Origin: JBOFSR01 sp051651645
Lineage (GTDB): Bacteria; Spirochaetota; Spirochaetia; Treponematales; Treponemataceae
Assembly (NCBI GenBank): GCA_051651645.1
Contig: JBOFSR010000092.1
Coordinates: 1 to 15,415 of the forward strand
Length of the DNA stretch: 15,415 nt
Direction: 5' to 3'
In this document: positions 7,537-14,997 of the stretch, in pieces
How the letters are laid out: the number at the start of each line of letters is the position of its first letter
How positions within the stretch are numbered: position 1 is the stretch's first letter
Notes under the pieces: generated by a model
What the model saw: the letters and a program-made list of their open reading frames with translations, nothing else
Told to the model about the DNA's origin: nothing
Database searches by the model: none
Translations under genes and position numbers: made by a program

Positions 7537-7564
7537 AAAAAAATGAAAAGCGGTAGGACTTCTT

Positions 7565-7602
7565 GCAAAAAACCACCGACAGAAAAATCTATCGATGGTT
7601 TT
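7565..7602 (-). terminator. Rho-independent terminator of cstA
   Basis: Read on the minus strand, AACCATCGATAG (complement of 7589-7600), a 6-nt loop and CTGTCGGTGGTT (complement of 7571-7582) form a 12-bp stem. Two of the pairs are G-U, which pair only in the minus-strand transcript. A run of six U follows. It lies about 30 bp past the cstA stop. The wobble pairs fix the direction. Confidence 0.85.
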
Positions 7603-7630
7603 AAGTTTTGAGAATTGCTACGGAAAACTG

Positions 7631-9046
7631 CTACAAGTTATTTTCAGTCACTTTTTTGCTAAATACGCTTTTACTCATAAAGATGATAAAGCAAATTCCC
7701 GCAAAAATAATTCCTACAGGATATGAAATTGTTGTAGATAATCTAAAGCCTTCATCTGCTTGTAAGAGGTATGTTGCACTAACCGCACTCATAAAGGTTG
7801 CAGGAATTAAAGCAATCCAGTAAAAATATTTTTTTTGTGCCAAATATACCGAGCTTGCCCACAGAGCAATCATTGCAAGTGTTTGATTTGACCACGTAAA
7901 ATATCTCCACACAATTTGATAGTCCACAAGTGAAAGAGCCACTCCGCAGAGCAATAAGGGCACTGCAATGCTCAGTCTTTTCACAATATTTTTTTGATCA
8001 ATATGGAACCAGTCAGCAATAGTTAGCCGAGCACTTCTAAAAGCGGTATCGCCAGAGGTTATAGGACAAATGATTACTCCAATAAGGGCAAGTACTCCAC
8101 CAACAGGACCCAAAAGATTGATTGAAATATCATACACAACACCGCCAGGGCCTTTGAACATTTGGAGGGCGTCAAATAACCCTTGCGATGAATTATAAAA
8201 AGCTGTTCCTGCAGCTGCCCACACGAGGGCGATTGCTCCTTCAGCTACCATTGCTCCATAAAAAATCTTTCGGCCATCTTTTTCTGAACGGCAACATCGT
8301 GCAATAATCGGCGACTGTGTTGCATGGAAGCCTGAAATAGCACCACACGCTACTGTAACAAACATTAATGGCCACACTGGAGCGTTTTGAGGATGTATGT
8401 TTTTAAAATCAATCTCAGGGATTGTTATGCCTTGAAAAAAGATTCCTCCAATAACACTGATTGCCATTGCAATTAAAACCAAGCCTAAAATAGGATAAAA
8501 TCGTCCAATTACTTTGTCGATGGGCAGTGGAGTTGCAAGAAAATAATACCCAAGAATGATTGCCATCCAAATACCTGCTTTGAGAGGAGTTATTTGCGAA
8601 AGGAGGGCAGCAGGGCCTGCAGAAAATACTGTTCCGCAAAGCACTAAAAGAACAACTGAAAAAATTCGCATAACTTGCTTCATTGTAGAGCCAAGGTATA
8701 TCCCTACAACTTCAGAAATACTTGAGCCATTGTGTCTCATTGAAATCATTCCACCAAGATAGTCATGGACGGCACCTGCAAAAATAGAGCCAAAGGCAAT
8801 CCATAAAAATACTTGCGGCCCCCACAGAGCTCCAAGTATTGGCCCGTAAATTGGCCCTAATCCTGCAATATTTATCAGCTGGATTAAAAAGGATTTAACC
8901 GTTCCAATTGGCACGTAGTCAACGCCGTCTGCATTTTTGATTGCTGGAGTTGGCTCATCAGTTGGTTTGATAACTTTTTCGACAACTTTACTGTATGTAA
9001 AGTACCCAATAATTAAGACCCCAAGGGCAATAAAAAAAGAAATCAT
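7631..9046 (-). CDS. cstA: CstA-family carbon starvation / pyruvate-peptide transporter
   Basis: This polytopic inner-membrane transporter has 471 residues. It opens with MISFFIALGVLIIGYFTY, the typical CstA start, and carries the signatures DYVPIGT, AGLGPIYGPILGALWGP, FAGAVHDYLGGMISMRHNG and ITSGDTAFRSARL. Characterised CstA/BtsT proteins import pyruvate, and CstA was first linked to peptide use under carbon starvation. This is the short version of the family (Escherichia coli CstA has about 700 residues). The ATG at 9046 is chosen because GGAGG (complement of 9052-9056) lies at proper spacing and the family starts here; the frame is open upstream to 9103, but that extension is charged and unlike the family. 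It ends in a good terminator, so it is probably monocistronic. Two inverted repeats lie between it and the next gene upstream. Confidence 0.93.
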   Translation of the reverse strand: MISFFIALGVLIIGYFTYSKVVEKVIKPTDEPTPAIKNADGVDYVPIGTVKSFLIQLINIAGLGPIYGPILGALWGPQVFLWIAFGSIFAGAVHDYLGGMISMRHNGSSISEVVGIYLGSTMKQVMRIFSVVLLVLCGTVFSAGPAALLSQITPLKAGIWMAIILGYYFLATPLPIDKVIGRFYPILGLVLIAMAISVIGGIFFQGITIPEIDFKNIHPQNAPVWPLMFVTVACGAISGFHATQSPIIARCCRSEKDGRKIFYGAMVAEGAIALVWAAAGTAFYNSSQGLFDALQMFKGPGGVVYDISINLLGPVGGVLALIGVIICPITSGDTAFRSARLTIADWFHIDQKNIVKRLSIAVPLLLCGVALSLVDYQIVWRYFTWSNQTLAMIALWASSVYLAQKKYFYWIALIPATFMSAVSATYLLQADEGFRLSTTISYPVGIIFAGICFIIFMSKSVFSKKVTENNL

Positions 9047-9071
9047 ACACACCTCCAAAAAAAGGTTTTGT

Positions 9072-9113
9072 CTAGTAAGTTCTTTTTTGCATTTGAAATT
9101 CAAATCTTACTAG
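9072..9113 (-). promoter_or_regulatory. Inverted repeats in the cstA leader
   Basis: CTAGTAAG (9072-9079) and CTTACTAG (9106-9113) are exact inverted repeats. They enclose a second palindrome, ATTTGAA-A-TTCAAAT (9091-9105), which abuts the right arm. The set lies just upstream of the cstA ribosome site. In the transcript it could fold as a stem enclosing a small hairpin. No known riboswitch was recognised. The sequence is AT-rich, so chance is possible. Confidence 0.4.
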
Positions 9114-9126
9114 TTTTTTGATGATT

Positions 9127-9159
9127 ATGAATAAACTATCTTTTGATAATTTTATTCAT
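9127..9159 (-). promoter_or_regulatory. Inverted repeat upstream of cstA (candidate operator)
   Basis: ATGAATAAA (9127-9135) pairs with TTTATTCAT (9151-9159), and TATC (9137-9140) with GATA (9145-9148), around a TTTT centre. No T-run follows on either strand, so it is not a terminator of the upstream membrane-protein gene. Its place 80-110 bp before the cstA start suits a regulator site. The role is inferred from position and symmetry only. Confidence 0.35.
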
Positions 9160-9236
9160 CTAGGCACTTCACAAGTATACTGATAATTTTTTCAATTTTC
9201 AAATATTTGGTAAAAAAATTAATTTCTTTGCAAATT

Positions 9237-10913
9237 TTATTCGGAATCAACTCTAATAGGAATGATTTTCTTTGTGTAGCCATACTTTTGCATCCAAGAT
9301 GAAATAGATGTATTAAAAATGAAATCACTTTCCGTCGTCAAACCTTGATCTTGCACGGTATTATTTTCTTCTTTTGAAATAATTATTTCTTCAAGATTAT
9401 TTTTCTCTGCTTCTATGAACATATTTACTAAATATCTATCAGAATCATTTTTTAAAAACTGACTGTCGGAAAATCGGTTTAAATTTATATTGATAAAAAA
9501 GACTAACAGCGTGGGAACCAAGATAATTGCCATAAAAGATTTTTTTTCGGCATGATTTAAAATTGCGAGTAAAATTCCTACCGAAATAAAAATCAAACAA
9601 GAGGTATAGCTTGCCATTATAAAGGAAAAAGCACAAACTCCTAAAAGTCCTGTAAAAATAAATGAAAAGGAAATATAGTCCTCTTTTGTTATTTTTTTCG
9701 TTTTTAAAAATTTGCTTATATAAAAAATAGTAAAAATAATACCAGCTACAAAAATACAAGAAATAAGAAGCGACTGATCAAGAAATACATGAGATAAACG
9801 CTTTGTCATAGAAATATTTGACTCGGAGATAATTTCTTTTTGCCAGCGTCCGCGTGCAGAAAAAAGTGCATTAATTGAAAATGCTATTGTAGTCAAAATA
9901 ATATTCACAAACAATAAGATAAGCAAATATGAAGGGATTTTTTCTTTTGTTTTTAGGAGCACCGTTTTTGCTGATAATATATAATAAAAAATCATAAAAA
10001 AGGATAATCCTGTAATCGCAAGAGATGATTGCTCTATTGTGAAGCTTGAGCAATATAAAATAAAAATCCAAACGGTTGAAGCAAAAATAGGATTATTCTT
10101 GAAAAAAGCGAATTCTCTTTGTGAGCTCCAATAATATGCAAAAGGGATCCATGCCATCAGCGAAAACCCTAAGGAGGCAACATATGCAGCCGTTATTGTG
10201 AAATGAAAAATTCTGTAGTACGAAAATAAGTATAAACTTATCATTGTGATTATACTAAAAATCATTTTGAAGCTTTTTTTATTATTTAAAAAGTAGATAA
10301 GATATGAAAGACTTGTAACTTGAACAAAAATAAAAAAAGTTCCAACAAGCGATTTTGCAATTTTTTGTGCTAGCAATGCATCAACGCCAAGATTGTATAA
10401 AATACGACCAAAAGGTAACATGGCTAGACTCATAAGAATGTCTGCGAAATGACGCCCGCGTTGCCAGCCATAAATATTGGTAAAATTAAATAAGCTGTAA
10501 AAAACGTCTCCATGGGTGGCGTATCCCCAGTCATCGCCCATCACAGGAAAAACAAAGTGTAATGAAAAAAGTTGTATAAAAACTACTGTAAAAAATCCAT
10601 AAAAAAGGTAAGAAATAATTGCATGATTGCTGGACAAGTTTCCTTTTTCACTGGAAATTATTGTTATTGTGCTAAAAAAAGCAAAAATCTTTTTTTGACA
10701 TAAAAGGAGAATACTAACATTTATGCAAAGAAAACAACCTATAAATGCAATTTTAGCAATTTCATTCATCCAAAATTCTCTTTTTATTTCTTTGGATCGA
10801 ATGCCCTCAAGAATATCTAAAAGAATAAAACTTCTCACCTGTGGTAAAAGAAGAATTAGGGAGACCGTAAAACATAATCCTAAAGCCGTAAATATAAGCC
10901 AACGATTTTTCAT
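9237..10913 (-). CDS. Polytopic membrane protein, DUF6056-like (possible GT-C type glycosyltransferase)
   Basis: This 558-residue integral membrane protein has about ten or more hydrophobic segments; the first is at residues 5-24. After the third comes the acidic motif MGDDWGYATHGDV (125-137), followed by YGWQRGRHFADIL (148-160). A DD motif in the first outside loop and a later W-x-x-GR are what I associate with DUF6056 and related GT-C-like membrane glycosyltransferases, which use lipid-linked sugars. The C-terminal ~70 residues form a soluble tail. ATG at 10913 with AAGGA 6-7 bases upstream and a strong promoter (10938-10965). It stands alone, with no sugar-pathway neighbours. Substrate unknown; the enzyme class is an inference from motif and topology. 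Confidence 0.65.
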   Translation of the reverse strand: MKNRWLIFTALGLCFTVSLILLLPQVRSFILLDILEGIRSKEIKREFWMNEIAKIAFIGCFLCINVSILLLCQKKIFAFFSTITIISSEKGNLSSNHAIISYLFYGFFTVVFIQLFSLHFVFPVMGDDWGYATHGDVFYSLFNFTNIYGWQRGRHFADILMSLAMLPFGRILYNLGVDALLAQKIAKSLVGTFFIFVQVTSLSYLIYFLNNKKSFKMIFSIITMISLYLFSYYRIFHFTITAAYVASLGFSLMAWIPFAYYWSSQREFAFFKNNPIFASTVWIFILYCSSFTIEQSSLAITGLSFFMIFYYILSAKTVLLKTKEKIPSYLLILLFVNIILTTIAFSINALFSARGRWQKEIISESNISMTKRLSHVFLDQSLLISCIFVAGIIFTIFYISKFLKTKKITKEDYISFSFIFTGLLGVCAFSFIMASYTSCLIFISVGILLAILNHAEKKSFMAIILVPTLLVFFININLNRFSDSQFLKNDSDRYLVNMFIEAEKNNLEEIIISKEENNTVQDQGLTTESDFIFNTSISSWMQKYGYTKKIIPIRVDSE

Positions 10914-10937
10914 TTTTTTCCTTTATAATTTTGTGGA

Positions 10938-10965
10938 AGTATAGCAAGTATATATTTTTAGTCAA
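10938..10965 (-). promoter_or_regulatory. Strong sigma-70 promoter with extended -10
   Basis: On the minus strand, TTGACT (complement of 10960-10965) is followed after 16 bp by TATACT (complement of 10938-10943), preceded by TGC, giving an extended -10. Transcription would start near 10931, leaving a leader of about 18 nt to the ATG at 10913. Confidence 0.75.
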
Positions 10966-10989
10966 TATTTGTTGTGCCGAACATAGATA

Positions 10990-11394
10990 CTATCTTCTAT
11001 TAATCATTTGACTTTGCAGGGCAGACTTTGTCCACGATGTTCTTGTGTCGCAGAGTTTTTTTGCTGGCTGAAAGCTGAATGAGGGAATCATTATTTTACT
11101 CGATAAAGAAGATTTTTTTTCAAGTTCGATTGCTTTTTTTTCTAATTCCTCAAATTCATTTCGCACAGAAGAGGGATTAATTAGGGCTCTAAAAAATTTT
11201 ACCAGTGTTAATTTTTTGCGATTTTTAATTTTCTTTTCAAGCTTTTTTTCTTTTTTCTGCTCAATGCGAAGTCTTCGCTCATCAAGTTGAGCCTTTTTGT
11301 ATGCTTCTTTTTTTGTGTAATAATCAGCATCTTCTATACTTGCTGGGTTAAAAAGGGCTCGTAAAATTCTTGCTAAAGTTATTTTATTTTTCAT
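10990..11394 (-). CDS. Hypothetical basic protein with an internal 17-residue repeat
   Basis: I do not recognise this 134-residue protein. Its clear feature is a duplication: KITLARILRALFNPASI (4-20) and KLTLVKFFRALINPSSV (61-77) match at most positions and share TL....RAL.NP.S. Each copy is followed by a charged, probably helical or coiled-coil segment; the linker 37-61 is very rich in Lys, Arg and Glu. There is no signal peptide or transmembrane segment. The repeats could be short amphipathic helices that bind a partner or membrane surface (inference). The ATG at 11394 follows GAGGA, 14 bp after the carboxyltransferase stop, so the two are probably co-transcribed. It does not look like the OadG/MmdD small subunit or a biotin carrier, which would be expected here. 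The good ribosome site and the repeat support a real gene. Confidence 0.7.
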   Translation of the reverse strand: MKNKITLARILRALFNPASIEDADYYTKKEAYKKAQLDERRLRIEQKKEKKLEKKIKNRKKLTLVKFFRALINPSSVRNEFEELEKKAIELEKKSSLSSKIMIPSFSFQPAKKLCDTRTSWTKSALQSQMINRR

Positions 11395-11408
11395 AGAATC
11401 CTCTTTGC

Positions 11409-12956
11409 TTAGACGGGCAAATTTCCATGCTTTTTTGCAGGAAGTTTATCTTTTTTGCCTTCAAGCATATCAAAAGCATCAATAATTCGTTGCCGAGACG
11501 TTGCAGGCTCAATCACGGCATCCACAAAGCCACGTTTTGCCGCTTGATACGGATTTGCAAATTCCTTTGAGTACACATCAATCATTTCTGCACGTTTTGC
11601 ATTTTTATCGCTTGCTGCATCAATGTCCCGCTTAAAAATAATATTGATTGCACCGTCTGCACCCATAACGGCAATTTCTGCAGTCGGCCATGCAAGCACC
11701 ATATCACCTCCAGTTGCCTTACAGCTCATGGCAAGATACGCTCCGCCGTAGGCTTTTCGAGTAATCAGGGTAACTTTTGGAACGGTTGCTTCTGAATATG
11801 CATAAAGTGCCTTTGCTCCATGACGAATGATTCCGCCATGCTCTTGTGCAACGCCAGGTAAAAATCCTGGAACGTCAACAATTGTCAATAAAGGAATATT
11901 AAACGCGTCACAAAATCGCACAAATCGTCCAATTTTATCGCCAGAGTGCATGTCGAGGCATCCTGCCATAACAGTCGGCTGATTGGCAACAATTCCGACG
12001 CTTCGCCCATTAATACGAGCAAAACAAGTGATGACGTTTTTTGCAAAGCACTCAGAATATTCCATATAATCGCCGTTGTCCGTAAGCTTTTTGATAATAT
12101 CAAACATATCATAGGGTTTATTGGCACTGTCTGGAATAATAGTATTAAAATCTTCTATTAATTGATTGGGATTTTCTTTGCAGTCGGCTAATGGCGTAAC
12201 TTCCATATTATTTTGTGGTAAAAATGAAAGAAGCTTTTTGATTTTATCAAGGCAATCTTTGTCGTTTGCAGTAAAAAAGTTTGCACAGCCACTTTTACTA
12301 TTATGAGCCTCCGCTCCACCGAGTTCGTCAGCCGAAATTTGCTCGCCTGTTACCGCTTTGATAACTTGAGGGCCGGTAATAAACATTTGCGACGTTTTAT
12401 CAACCATAAAAATAAAATCTGTTAGTGCAGGAGAATATACCGCACCGCCAGCTGATGGTCCCATAATCGCAGAGATTTGGGGAATTACGCCAGAGTTTCG
12501 CGTGTTTCGAAAAAAGATTTCGCCGTAACCGTTGAGAGAGTCAAGCCCTTCTTGAATACGAGCACCGCCTGAATCACAAATACCAAGAATTGGACAGCCA
12601 ACTTTTGCCGCCATATCCATTGCTTTGCAGATTTTTTGCGCGTGATATTCGCCCAAAGAGCCGCCAAGAATAGTAAAATCCTGTGAAAAGGCATAAACAA
12701 GCCGTCCGTTGACTTTGCCATATCCTGTAATAACGGATTCGGAAGGCAATTCTTTCATGCCAAAATTTGAACATCTGTGTTGAACAAAGGCGTCAATTTC
12801 AACAAAGGTTCCTTCGTCAAAAAAGTACAGCATTCTCTCTCGTGCAGTCATTTTTCCGCCCGCGTGCTGCTTTTCAATACGAGCCTTTCCGCCCGCTTCA
12901 AAAATTTGCTCTTCTTTTTGTTTGAGTTCTTCTAATTTTTCTTGTACAAGTGACAT
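11409..12956 (-). CDS. mmdA: Biotin-dependent acyl-CoA carboxyltransferase (methylmalonyl-CoA decarboxylase alpha / propionyl-CoA carboxylase beta family)
   Basis: This full-length carboxyltransferase (515 residues, usual for the family) moves a carboxyl group between biotin and an acyl-CoA such as propionyl-/methylmalonyl-CoA. Motifs seen are the N-terminal GGKARIEKQHAGGKMTARER (22-41), FTILGGSLGEYHAQKICKAMD (94-114), SGGARIQEG (129-137), GPSAGGAVYSPALTDF (166-181) and, in the second half, PGFLPGVAQEHGGIIRHGAK and AYGGAYLAMS. The paired GG oxyanion sites of both crotonase-fold halves are present, so it should be active. ATG at 12956 with GAGGAGA upstream. Only an unknown small protein follows; no biotin carrier, biotin carboxylase, sodium-pump beta or small subunit lies in the window. 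Decarboxylase versus carboxylase cannot be decided from sequence alone; mmdA is the more likely label in an anaerobe. Confidence 0.9.
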   Translation of the reverse strand: MSLVQEKLEELKQKEEQIFEAGGKARIEKQHAGGKMTARERMLYFFDEGTFVEIDAFVQHRCSNFGMKELPSESVITGYGKVNGRLVYAFSQDFTILGGSLGEYHAQKICKAMDMAAKVGCPILGICDSGGARIQEGLDSLNGYGEIFFRNTRNSGVIPQISAIMGPSAGGAVYSPALTDFIFMVDKTSQMFITGPQVIKAVTGEQISADELGGAEAHNSKSGCANFFTANDKDCLDKIKKLLSFLPQNNMEVTPLADCKENPNQLIEDFNTIIPDSANKPYDMFDIIKKLTDNGDYMEYSECFAKNVITCFARINGRSVGIVANQPTVMAGCLDMHSGDKIGRFVRFCDAFNIPLLTIVDVPGFLPGVAQEHGGIIRHGAKALYAYSEATVPKVTLITRKAYGGAYLAMSCKATGGDMVLAWPTAEIAVMGADGAINIIFKRDIDAASDKNAKRAEMIDVYSKEFANPYQAAKRGFVDAVIEPATSRQRIIDAFDMLEGKKDKLPAKKHGNLPV

Positions 12957-13044
12957 ATATTCTCCTCAAAATGATTAAAAATCGTTTATCCCATTAGAGT
13001 TTTGCAGTATGAAACATATAAGTATTTAAACATAGGACGTAAAT

Positions 13045-13073
13045 ATAATCGACATTTTTTTTAATTTTGTCAA
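13045..13073 (-). promoter_or_regulatory. Sigma-70 promoter for the carboxyltransferase unit
   Basis: On the minus strand a perfect -35 TTGACA (complement of 13068-13073) is followed after 17 bp by GATTAT (complement of 13045-13050, 4/6). It would give a leader of about 80 nt, in which I see no conserved riboswitch or terminator. Confidence 0.55.
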
Positions 13074-13264
13074 GTATAAAATCACTATGAAAAGTGAGAA
13101 AAAATATCGTCGTAAAAAAGAGATTTTCTTCTACCGACACCAAAAGCACTTGTAAGCCTGATTTTTAAAGAATAGAGTTGCGTTTTTTTGTTTTCTTAGT
13201 GATCAATTATTATTATCAATAATCAAATTATATATTGGAGTTAAATTAAAACACTGTACTAGAT
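13074..13264. other. AT-rich intergenic DNA with nothing recognised
   Basis: The stretch between the mmdA promoter and the transposase relic holds only very short frames on both strands. I see no RNA gene, terminator or repeat that I would defend. Confidence 0.5.
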
Positions 13265-13715
13265 AAGTTAAAACAACTCTTTTTCAGCTAAATTATTTGT
13301 ATTTTGTTTGCAACTTCACTCACTTTGAGCTTGCTGTAACTTGCATATGAATGGCTATAGACAATGTTGTTTGAAATAATCTTCTCCTTAAACAACAGAG
13401 AGAAAAATATTTGTGGTTGTATTATTTAGGATATAGATATAAACCTTGCCACGTTTTAGCAATTTTTTTGCACACAAACTTTGTTTGTAAACGAGTTCCT
13501 CCAAAATAACTTTCATCAACCTCTATTTCACCTGAAAATTTAGTTGTTTCTTGCTGATATTGAAAAATTAATTCTCTCAATCGATGAAAATGTGAAACAG
13601 TACTCTTAAAATTTACCTCTACAAGCTCGCCTGCACTTCGTGCTGTTGACCCTAACACAAAATATTTAATGAGTTTTTCTTTAAGTGGTACAGCCTCAAA
13701 TTTTATAGTTCATTT
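13265..13715 (-). pseudogene. Decayed IS1595/ISXO2-like transposase (second subgroup)
   Basis: On the minus strand the first frame reads KFEAVPLKEKLIKYFVLGS (about 13700-13645), TARSAGELVEVNF and SGEIEVDESYFGGTR. This is the N-terminal zinc/HTH region and the first catalytic Asp of ISXO2-like transposases. It then goes out of frame near a small palindrome (ACAAAC-TTT-GTTTGT, 13474-13488). A second frame gives LLKRGKVYIYILNNTTTN (about 13470-13415). A third gives IVYSHSYASYSKLKVSEVANK (13303-13365), where the family has YSDS: the second catalytic Asp is His. It stops at 13288-13290, and the C-terminal third is missing. Its sequence differs from copies A-C, so this is an older, separate lineage. 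Confidence 0.8.
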
Positions 13716-13761
13716 ACTTTGATAATTATATTTGATATTGTCCAGTTACATTCCAACAACC

Positions 13762-13790
13762 TTGATTTTTTTTGTGCATCTTTTTATAAT
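13762..13790 (+). promoter_or_regulatory. Sigma-70 promoter for phosphofructokinase
   Basis: TTGATT (13762-13767) and a perfect TATAAT (13785-13790) are separated by 17 bp. Transcription would start near 13797, giving a leader of about 65 nt before the ATG at 13862. Confidence 0.75.
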
Positions 13791-13861
13791 TTCACCGTGC
13801 TTAAATTTTACTCAAATCCAGCAAACAAGCACTGGAATGCCCTGCACCTTAAGGAGAAACA

Positions 13862-14944
13862 ATGTCAAAATCAGTTAGTAAGACAATAGGAATTTTAACA
13901 TCAGGCGGAGATGCTCCAGGGCTAAACGCTGCTATTAGAGGAGTTGCACGCACAGCAATTGATCAATTTGATATGAAGGTAATCGGCATACGCGATGGCT
14001 ACCGCGGCTTAATTGAAAACAATACATTTGAAATGCACCAAGAGGACTTTTCTGGAATCATCATGCGAGGCGGAACCATTCTTGGAACATCACGCGAGAA
14101 GCCATTTAAAACTGCAAACAATGAAAACGGAATAAATGCCGTTGATCACATAAAACAAAACTACAAAAAGCTTGGACTTGACGCCTTGGTTGTGCTTGGC
14201 GGAAACGGCACCAATACAACGGGAAGCCTCTTACACAATGAGGGCTTAAATATTATTGGATTGCCAAAAACAATTGATAACGATATTGCTGAAACAGACA
14301 CAACGTTTGGATTTCACAGTGCGGTAAGCGTCGCAACCGAAGCAATTGACCGTATTCATACAACCGCACACAGTCACAATCGTATTATGGTTGTTGAAGT
14401 TATGGGTCACAAAGCAGGGTGGCTAGGCTTATACGCAGGTGTTGCAGGCGGAGGAGATATTATTTTATTGCCAGAAATCCCGTACAATATTGACTCAATT
14501 ACCAAGCATTTAGTTAGACGAAAACAGCAAGGAAAAGCCTTTTCGATCGTTGTTGTTGCTGAAGGAGCACGCTCTATTGAGGAAGCAATGCTTGAAAAAA
14601 AGGTCTTCAAAAAGCAACGTTCAGAAATGACGACTTCCATCGGATACCGAGTAGCAAAAGAATTGTCAATTGCAACACAGCTTGAACCACGAGTTACCGT
14701 GCTGGGCTACGTACAACGCGGTGGAACTCCCGTGCCGTATGATCGTGTTCTTGCAACACAATTTGGAACCCACGCCGTTCATTTACTTGCAAAAGGAGAA
14801 TACGGTAAAATGGTTGCTCTTAAGAACAATGAAATAACAAGCGTTCCACTAGAAAAAATTGCAGGCAAAACAAAAAAAGTGCCAATGACCGATTCTTTAC
14901 TAATCAGTGCAAGGGAAGTTGGCACCTGCTTTGGGGATAATTAA
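13862..14944 (+). CDS. pfkA: 6-phosphofructokinase, group III type
   Basis: The enzyme phosphorylates fructose 6-phosphate at C1 in glycolysis. This is a 360-residue group III PFK. Motifs are TSGGDAPGLNAAIRG (13-27), GGNGTNTTGS (113-122), PKTIDNDI (135-142) with the catalytic base Asp139, MGHKAGWLGL (181-190) and YVQRGGTPVPYDR. The residue equal to Escherichia coli Gly104 is Gly116, as in ATP-using enzymes; the residue equal to Gly124 is Lys136, as in pyrophosphate-using enzymes. The position of the Mg-binding Asp103 is Asn115. The Gly/Lys mix is known from ATP-dependent members, so ATP is the more likely donor, but pyrophosphate cannot be excluded by eye. ATG at 13862 with AAGGAG at 13851-13856 and a good promoter. 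Monocistronic. Confidence 0.94.
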   Translation: MSKSVSKTIGILTSGGDAPGLNAAIRGVARTAIDQFDMKVIGIRDGYRGLIENNTFEMHQEDFSGIIMRGGTILGTSREKPFKTANNENGINAVDHIKQNYKKLGLDALVVLGGNGTNTTGSLLHNEGLNIIGLPKTIDNDIAETDTTFGFHSAVSVATEAIDRIHTTAHSHNRIMVVEVMGHKAGWLGLYAGVAGGGDIILLPEIPYNIDSITKHLVRRKQQGKAFSIVVVAEGARSIEEAMLEKKVFKKQRSEMTTSIGYRVAKELSIATQLEPRVTVLGYVQRGGTPVPYDRVLATQFGTHAVHLLAKGEYGKMVALKNNEITSVPLEKIAGKTKKVPMTDSLLISAREVGTCFGDN

Positions 14945-14997
14945 TGGGACTGTACTATATTTTATTCATTTTTCTTTAAGAGGTGTAGCCCCTTGAT

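Noticed and set aside
9047..9103. N-terminal extension of CstA to 9103
   Set aside because: GGAGG lies directly before the ATG at 9046, the family begins there, and the extension is charged and unlike CstA.
13087..13155. 22-codon basic ORF on the plus strand
   Set aside because: No ribosome site, no recognisable features and too short to support.
14978..14994. AAGAGG-TGTAG-CCCCTT as the pfkA terminator
   Set aside because: The stem is only 6 bp with one mismatch on the plus strand, and no T-run follows. The G-U version on the minus strand also lacks a T-run.
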